DNA of 64,000 nt, from contig JAQFWX010000050.1 of assembly GCA_027605045.1 (NCBI GenBank), forward strand, positions 124,001 to 188,000, given 5' to 3'. How positions within the stretch are numbered: the first letter of the stretch is position 1; each line of letters opens with the position of its first letter. A model generated the notes under the pieces. The model did not search any database and was not told where the DNA came from. It saw nothing but the letters and a program-made list of their open reading frames with translations. Below, one piece after another: positions 59,471 to 64,000 of the stretch. Source of the stretch: Phallus indusiatus. Lineage: Eukaryota; Basidiomycota; Agaricomycetes; Phallales; Phallaceae. Both the position numbers and the translations under genes were made by a program.

Positions 59471-59861
59471 TGTCAGGGTACGCTACCGCCGTCTCTCATT
59501 TTCTTATTTATTATCATCGGCATCACTTCCTCTCTATTTTATTTATCATTTCCATATTTTACTTTCACTCTCCGTTTCCTTGTTCTGTCTCTATTTCACC
59601 TTCTCTACTCGCGCGTTGCGCTGTACCCGGCGTGATGCCCGTGACATCACGTCGCTTAGGTTCGGTTTGGGCGCCTGGCACTTAGCTGTGTCAGGGCCGC
59701 ACGCCGCGTCGTCGTTTTATGTATATAGTAGCTGTACCTAGAGTGAGGGTCCCTAAGCTTGTTCTCTTAGGATCCCCTCCCTCTAGGTGAGTAGTTAGTT
59801 TCCCTCCCAATATATTATCTTAGGATCCCCTCCCTCTAGTGTGAGCTGAGTAGCCCTAACA
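59471..59861 (+). repeat. Probable 5' LTR (391 bp)
   Basis: It begins TGTCAGGG and would end CCCTAACA, near-perfect inverted termini of the TG...CA type. A TATATAG box lies at 59722-59728. A direct repeat tcttaggatcccctccctct occurs at about 59764 and 59816. The right boundary is inferred from the inverted end and the primer-binding site that follows. The 3' LTR is outside the window. Confidence 0.7.
59722..59728 (+). promoter_or_regulatory. TATA box of the LTR promoter
   Basis: TATATAG about 33 bases before 59755, the point where the self-priming model would place the RNA start. Confidence 0.55.
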
Positions 59862-59863
59862 GT

Positions 59864-59874
59864 AGAACAAGCTT
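59864..59874 (+). other. Primer-binding site, apparently self-priming
   Basis: agaacaagctt is the exact reverse complement of aagcttgttct at 59755-59765 within the LTR. In Tf1-type self-priming elements, 11 bases at the 5' end of the RNA pair with the primer-binding site. The length (11), the place just after the LTR and the TATA spacing all agree. Confidence 0.6.
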
Positions 59875-60025
59875 CTACTCGCAGACTGGTCGTTTCTATC
59901 GACACTCGTTACTGAAAAATCGCGCTCGACACCGACTATCGCAGTGTCGTATTTTCCCCTCGAGTCCCGTCTATAATCGACCCCTCTGTTTCGTCCTAAA
60001 AACCTTTTTCCTTTCTCTCTCTCTC

Positions 60026-61336
60026 ATGGATTCTTCACCCCCACCCTCTGCACCCCAAATCGTCACCCTCGAAGATGTGGTGACTATTATCATGCGGCAG
60101 TTCGCGGAAATGGATGCCCGCATGGCAAGACAGGAATCCCAGGCCTCACAAATGATTGAGGTCCTACGGAGCATCCGAGACGCGGCTAGAGCTGCTCCTA
60201 CCCAAAACACCCCTGTTGACGACGCGTCCTCACCTGGACAACCACCGGCTCCTGAGCATCAAGCCAGTTCACGCTCTTCCCGAAACACCCGACCTGCTGT
60301 ACCTCCTTCGTTCGACGGAGATCGCTCCAAAGGTCGTGCCTTCTGGAACACCGTCGAGTTTTACATGAGTATATGCAGTCGCGATTTCGAGACTGATGAA
60401 CTCAAGATCGGCTGGGCAATGTCGTACATGAATGAAGGCCGCGCCCTTACCTTCAGCGAATCTATGCTGAAAAAGTATCAAAGAGGAGAGAAGCCCTTCG
60501 CGGACTGGAATGCCTTTCGGGAACGATTCAAGGCTGATTTCTTTCCACAATCCGAGCAAGAAGATGCCATCAACACCCTCTATTCCAACCGCTATGTCCA
60601 AGGCAACAGGACTGTGGAAGAGTATGTGGACGCCTTCCGCGTGCTCATTGAGCACGCTGGCTTTACGGAAGGACTCGCCATTAACACGTACTTTCGTAAC
60701 GGTTTGGATCCGACAATTGCATCTCTAGTAGCGACGATGAAGGACCGACCCGCACTTCATGACTACGAGGGCTGGATCAGGCAAGCACGCATGTTTGACA
60801 TGGACAGGCGTGCCAACGAGGCTTTCACTGCTGCTCGTCGCCGACTCGTAGGCTCTGGAACGGTTCAGACGAATCCCGCGATCGTCCCCATTAATCGACC
60901 CCGTCCCAACCCCTTTTCGTCGTATCAGACCCTCCAGATCCAGAGGAGGCCCCCTGCCCCTTCCTATCAAGCTCCTTCTTACCCACCTCCCAGGCCAGCA
61001 CCTCCACTCGCGCCCGCGTTGCCTCCTAGACCTGCGGCTTCTGCTCCTACATCCCAGGTTAGACATGACCCGATGGACGTTGACGCTGCTCGTCGACGCG
61101 TAGGCCCAGAATCGACCAGATGTCATCGCTGTGGAGCAACAGGCCATTGGGCTCGTGAATGCCCTCGCGCGTACGACATTCGGTATCTTCAGCCCGACGA
61201 ATTGGACGACAATATCGCACATTTGTTGGCCCAGAAAGACGCGTTGGAAGCCCAGGCGCGTGGCGACTCTGCTCTGACCCAAGGCGAGACTGTAGCTGCA
61301 ACAGAGGTAGAGGATTTTCAAAACGGCGACGAGTGA
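60026..61336 (+). CDS. gag: Gag polyprotein of the Ty3/gypsy element
   Basis: 436 aa from ATG 60026. The N-terminus has a short coiled-coil-like region (VTIIMRQFAEMDARMARQES). The retrotransposon-gag capsid domain follows at about residues 100-230 (FNDWNAF-like FADWNAFRERFKADFFP, then NRYVQGNRTVEEYVDAFRVL). Then a proline-rich linker and one CCHC zinc knuckle, CHRCGATGHWARECP (about residue 370). It packages the RNA and forms virus-like particles inside the cell. The reading frame is intact. Its last 178 bases overlap the pol frame. Confidence 0.92.
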   Translation: MDSSPPPSAPQIVTLEDVVTIIMRQFAEMDARMARQESQASQMIEVLRSIRDAARAAPTQNTPVDDASSPGQPPAPEHQASSRSSRNTRPAVPPSFDGDRSKGRAFWNTVEFYMSICSRDFETDELKIGWAMSYMNEGRALTFSESMLKKYQRGEKPFADWNAFRERFKADFFPQSEQEDAINTLYSNRYVQGNRTVEEYVDAFRVLIEHAGFTEGLAINTYFRNGLDPTIASLVATMKDRPALHDYEGWIRQARMFDMDRRANEAFTAARRRLVGSGTVQTNPAIVPINRPRPNPFSSYQTLQIQRRPPAPSYQAPSYPPPRPAPPLAPALPPRPAASAPTSQVRHDPMDVDAARRRVGPESTRCHRCGATGHWARECPRAYDIRYLQPDELDDNIAHLLAQKDALEAQARGDSALTQGETVAATEVEDFQNGDE

Positions 61337-63657
61337 TAGGTGCACCCTCGTTGCCGACATCTAATAGATTCGACATTTTGTACATAGATCGCGAACAAAA
61401 TGACACTTCTGATTCGAATCTAACTACCCCTGCTGCATCCCCTGACAAACCCAAAGAATCGCCTCCACCTGCCACACGTTCTGTTTCTACCCCATGTATG
61501 CTGTCGCCTTCTCAACGTCGTGCATTGCCAAAGGAATACCGACTCGCAGCTACCGCAGGCACGCAGAAGCTAGAGATTCCAGTAGAGCTACAGAGTGTTG
61601 ACACCGGAGCCCTGCTGCACAGCAAGGCCATGCTGGACACCGGGGCTAGCGGTATGTTCCTCGATCGTGACTTTGTCGAGAAACATCGGCTTCCCTCCGT
61701 ACGCCTTGCTAAACCCATTCCCGTGTTTAACGTCGACGGTACGCCCAACCACACTGGCTCTATCACCCACGTTGTCGACCTCGTTGTTCGCTTTCGGGAT
61801 CACTCTGAACGCACCTTGTTCGCCGTTACCTCACTCAAGTATCCCGTCCTGTTTGGACTGCCGTGGTTCAAGGCTCACAATCCTGTCATAGACTACACAA
61901 CTGGTCAAGTAGAGTTCATGCGCTGCAGCCCCAGTTGTCGGTCTTGTGCCCCACGCTGGCCAGCGGGTAAGCTCTCTAAGCGCGCGTTCCAACAGATCCG
62001 ACGCGCACCTCTGCCAGAGCTCGACGACACTGAGGCCGATGATCCTGACATACCAGACCTGGTCGACGTCGAGTCTGGGATTGAAGAGGGTGATCGACTG
62101 TTCGCGATATCAATGCTACCCGACGAGCCCGACACTCACCGCATATATGCCACCGAGACCATCTCCCAGCGACTAGCTCAGGCCCACGCCAACAACGCAG
62201 ACGCACCAGCTCCCAAGGGTTTTCGGGATATCGTGCCAGAGATGTTCCACGACTTTGCCGACATTTTCTCGAAGGAGTCGTTCGACTCGTTGCCGCAATC
62301 AAAGAAGTGGGATCACCCGATAGAGCTTGTGCCAGGTTCTGAGCCCAAGTCGTGCAAGATCTACCCGTTGTCGCCCAACGAGCAGGCCGAGTTAGACGCG
62401 TTTCTAGAAGAAAACCTTGCATCTGGACGAATCCGACCCTCCAAGTCGCCCATGGCGTCCCCGGTATTCTTCATTAAGAAGAAAGATGGCTCTCTTCGTC
62501 TCATCCAGGACTATCGGGCATTGAATGCTATGACGATTAAGAACCGTTACCCGCTGCCCCTGATCTCAGAGCTCATCAACAAATTGCAAGGTGCCCGGTA
62601 CTTTACCAAGCTGGACGTGCGCTGGGGTTACAACAATGTGCGGATAAAGGAAGGAGACGAGTGGAAGGCTGCTTTCCGCACCAACCGCGGCCTTTTCGAA
62701 CCTCTGGTAATGTTCTTTGGTCTCACAAATAGCCCTGCGACCTTCCAGACAATGATGAACGAGATCTTCGAGGACATGATCTCGGAAGGTGTCGTTGCCG
62801 TCTATATCGACGACATTCTCATCTACACTCAGGATCGGGAACAGCACAACCAGGTAACACGACGCGTTCTCGAACGTCTCCGTGAGCACAAGCTGTATCT
62901 CAAGGCAGAGAAGTGCGAGTTCTGCCGGACTAAGATCGAGTACTTGGGTGTTGTCATTTCCGAGAACACGGTCGAGATGGATCCCGCGAAAGTCTCGGGT
63001 GTCAGAGACTGGCCCATCCCGAAGAACGTCACTGAGGTCCAGTCCTTCCTGGGCTTCGCCAACTTCTACCGTCGGTTTATCAAGGATTTCGCGCATATTG
63101 CCAATCCCATGTTCGGGTTAACCAAGAAGGATACACCCTTCGTCTGGTCCGACACTTGTCAGCATGCTTTCGATACTCTGAAGTCGTCAATTACCTCTGC
63201 TCCCATTCTCCTCATTCCCAACCCCACTAATCCTTACTGGGTTGAAGCAGACAGCTCCGACTTTGCAACAGGCGCGGTTCTTTCACAGTTGTCGAACGAG
63301 GACGGCAAATGGCATCCTGTTGCGTTCTTCTCGAAGGCCCTCAGTCCCGTTGAACGCAACTACGAGATTCACGACAAGGAGATGCTGGCTATCATACGGT
63401 CCTTAGAGGAATGGCGACACTTTCTCGAAGGCGCATCCCACCCTATCGACATACGGACTGATCACAAGAATCTTGAATATTTCATGTCCGCGCGTAACCT
63501 AAATCGTCGTCAAGCTAGATGGTCAGTATATCTCTCACGATTCGACTTTACTCTGCAGCATATACCGGGTAAGTCGATGGGGAAACCTGATGGCTTGTCC
63601 CGTCGCCCAGATCATGGCTCGGGAAAAGACGACAATCGTGGCGTCACTCTAATCTGA
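61159..63657 (+). CDS. pol: Pol: aspartic protease, reverse transcriptase, RNase H
   Basis: The frame lies -1 relative to gag, and is open from before 61159 to TGA 63655-63657. Protease: LDTGASGMFLDRDFV (about 61630-61680). Reverse transcriptase: PLPLISELINKLQGARYFTK, LDVRWGYNNVRIKEGDEWK, FFGLTNSPATFQTMMNEIF and the catalytic YIDD (62807-62818). RNase H: EADSSDFATGAVLSQL, NYEIHDKEMLAIIRSLEEWR and RTDHKNLEYF. Expression probably needs a -1 frameshift or internal start, because the ATG at 61159 lies inside gag. All catalytic residues appear intact. A TGA then separates it from the integrase in the same frame. Confidence 0.92.
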   Translation: MPSRVRHSVSSARRIGRQYRTFVGPERRVGSPGAWRLCSDPRRDCSCNRGRGFSKRRRVIGAPSLPTSNRFDILYIDREQNDTSDSNLTTPAASPDKPKESPPPATRSVSTPCMLSPSQRRALPKEYRLAATAGTQKLEIPVELQSVDTGALLHSKAMLDTGASGMFLDRDFVEKHRLPSVRLAKPIPVFNVDGTPNHTGSITHVVDLVVRFRDHSERTLFAVTSLKYPVLFGLPWFKAHNPVIDYTTGQVEFMRCSPSCRSCAPRWPAGKLSKRAFQQIRRAPLPELDDTEADDPDIPDLVDVESGIEEGDRLFAISMLPDEPDTHRIYATETISQRLAQAHANNADAPAPKGFRDIVPEMFHDFADIFSKESFDSLPQSKKWDHPIELVPGSEPKSCKIYPLSPNEQAELDAFLEENLASGRIRPSKSPMASPVFFIKKKDGSLRLIQDYRALNAMTIKNRYPLPLISELINKLQGARYFTKLDVRWGYNNVRIKEGDEWKAAFRTNRGLFEPLVMFFGLTNSPATFQTMMNEIFEDMISEGVVAVYIDDILIYTQDREQHNQVTRRVLERLREHKLYLKAEKCEFCRTKIEYLGVVISENTVEMDPAKVSGVRDWPIPKNVTEVQSFLGFANFYRRFIKDFAHIANPMFGLTKKDTPFVWSDTCQHAFDTLKSSITSAPILLIPNPTNPYWVEADSSDFATGAVLSQLSNEDGKWHPVAFFSKALSPVERNYEIHDKEMLAIIRSLEEWRHFLEGASHPIDIRTDHKNLEYFMSARNLNRRQARWSVYLSRFDFTLQHIPGKSMGKPDGLSRRPDHGSGKDDNRGVTLI

Positions 63658-63663
63658 CCCGAA

Positions 63664-64000
63664 ATGTTTGCAATCAATGCTCTGCAAACATTCCGTCTTA
63701 AGGGGGAGGAGGAGGACCTTTTACGCCAGATTCGCAAGGCCAATCGGGAAGGCAAGGTCGAGGATAGTGTGTCTAAAGCCGTTGCAACACTTCGTGCACT
63801 GGGTGGTCGTTCAGCTCACTCGTCGGAATGGTTTGAAGACCAGGACCTCCTCTACTATCGCGGCAAGGTTTACGTGCCAAATGTGGACGAGTTGCGTCGG
63901 AAAATCCTTTCCAGACACCACGACACCAAACTCGGTGGTCACCCGGGTCGTTTCAAGACTCTCGAGCTCGTTTCGCGCACCTTCTGGTGGCCAGGTGTCT
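63664..64000 (+). CDS. Integrase N-terminal part of Pol, cut by window edge
   Basis: Same frame as the preceding pol ORF, after the TGA at 63655-63657. It reads MFAINALQTFRLKGEEEDLL, then the HHCC zinc-binding start of integrase (HHDTKLGGHPGRFKTLELV, then RTFWWPGV). The catalytic DDE core lies beyond the window. The first ATG is 63664. In relatives the RNase H and integrase are one polypeptide, so the TGA is either a recent mutation or is read through. Confidence 0.85.
   Translation, partial: MFAINALQTFRLKGEEEDLLRQIRKANREGKVEDSVSKAVATLRALGGRSAHSSEWFEDQDLLYYRGKVYVPNVDELRRKILSRHHDTKLGGHPGRFKTLELVSRTFWWPGV

Larger units (their letters stand above)
59471..64000 (+). mobile_element. Ty3/gypsy LTR retrotransposon, cut by the window edge
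   Basis: Order: left LTR, primer-binding site, gag, then pol with protease, reverse transcriptase, RNase H and the beginning of integrase. That is the Ty3/gypsy order. The right part and the 3' LTR lie beyond the window, so the target-site duplication cannot be checked. The coding region is GC-richer (about half GC or more) than the AT-rich host DNA around it, with a visibly different codon choice. It is inserted in the 3'-flank module of the MGQYWK array. Confidence 0.93.

Noticed and set aside
59448..59741. Three overlapping hydrophobic frames before gag
   Set aside because: They lie within the LTR and arise from its C/T-rich sequence; no support as genes.
61512..63096. Several long minus-strand frames across pol
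   Set aside because: Antisense shadows of a GC-rich coding region; no domain similarity.

Overview
The window looks like a chromosome segment of a mushroom-forming basidiomycete (Agaricomycetes). Genes are rich in introns of about 50-60 bp with GT...AG borders. The families present are typical of that group: expanded F-box/leucine-rich-like proteins, a DUF6533 membrane protein, a GMC oxidoreductase, a DUF2235 hydrolase, a TOK-type potassium channel, and a Ty3/gypsy element of fungal type. No species can be named from the sequence alone. LAYOUT. 1-7.3 kb is a degraded tandem array of minus-strand F-box/LRR-like genes (two long copies and one truncated copy), with an inserted nuclease-like gene at 4.1-4.9 kb. 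7.4-8.1 kb holds a plus-strand wreck of a second family. 8.4-10.2 kb is another F-box gene. 10.8-12.1 kb is an unrecognised six-exon gene. 13.5-15.4 kb is a DUF6533 protein and 16.3-17.7 kb an unrecognised multi-pass membrane protein. 18.6-22.4 kb is a convergent pair of paralogous F-box-like genes. 23.5-30.7 kb has two more F-box/LRR-like genes on either side of a GMC oxidoreductase. 32.2-45.6 kb is a quiet housekeeping block: DUF2235 hydrolase, TOK potassium channel, Xaa-Pro aminopeptidase P and a NIPA-type transporter. 46.7-58.7 kb is a tandem array of five spliced paralogues of the second family, here called the MGQYWK family after its usual N-terminus. A LINE fragment lies among them. From 59,471 to the right edge runs a Ty3/gypsy LTR retrotransposon. 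HOW THE PARTS RELATE. Two F-box-type families have expanded separately, by local duplication of about 2-2.5 kb units that carry gene plus flanks. The MGQYWK array keeps a fixed gene structure: a first exon of exactly 20 nt, a second of 183-195 nt, then a long third exon, and all five copies can be spliced in frame. A repeat of roughly 200 bp with the core gagccNctagctca occurs upstream of the F-box/LRR genes and also beside one MGQYWK gene 48 kb away. The retrotransposon has landed in the 3'-flank module of what would be the next MGQYWK unit, so another copy may lie beyond the window. Roles of F-box proteins as SCF ubiquitin-ligase adaptors are family knowledge; nothing here shows a substrate or a pathway joining neighbouring genes.
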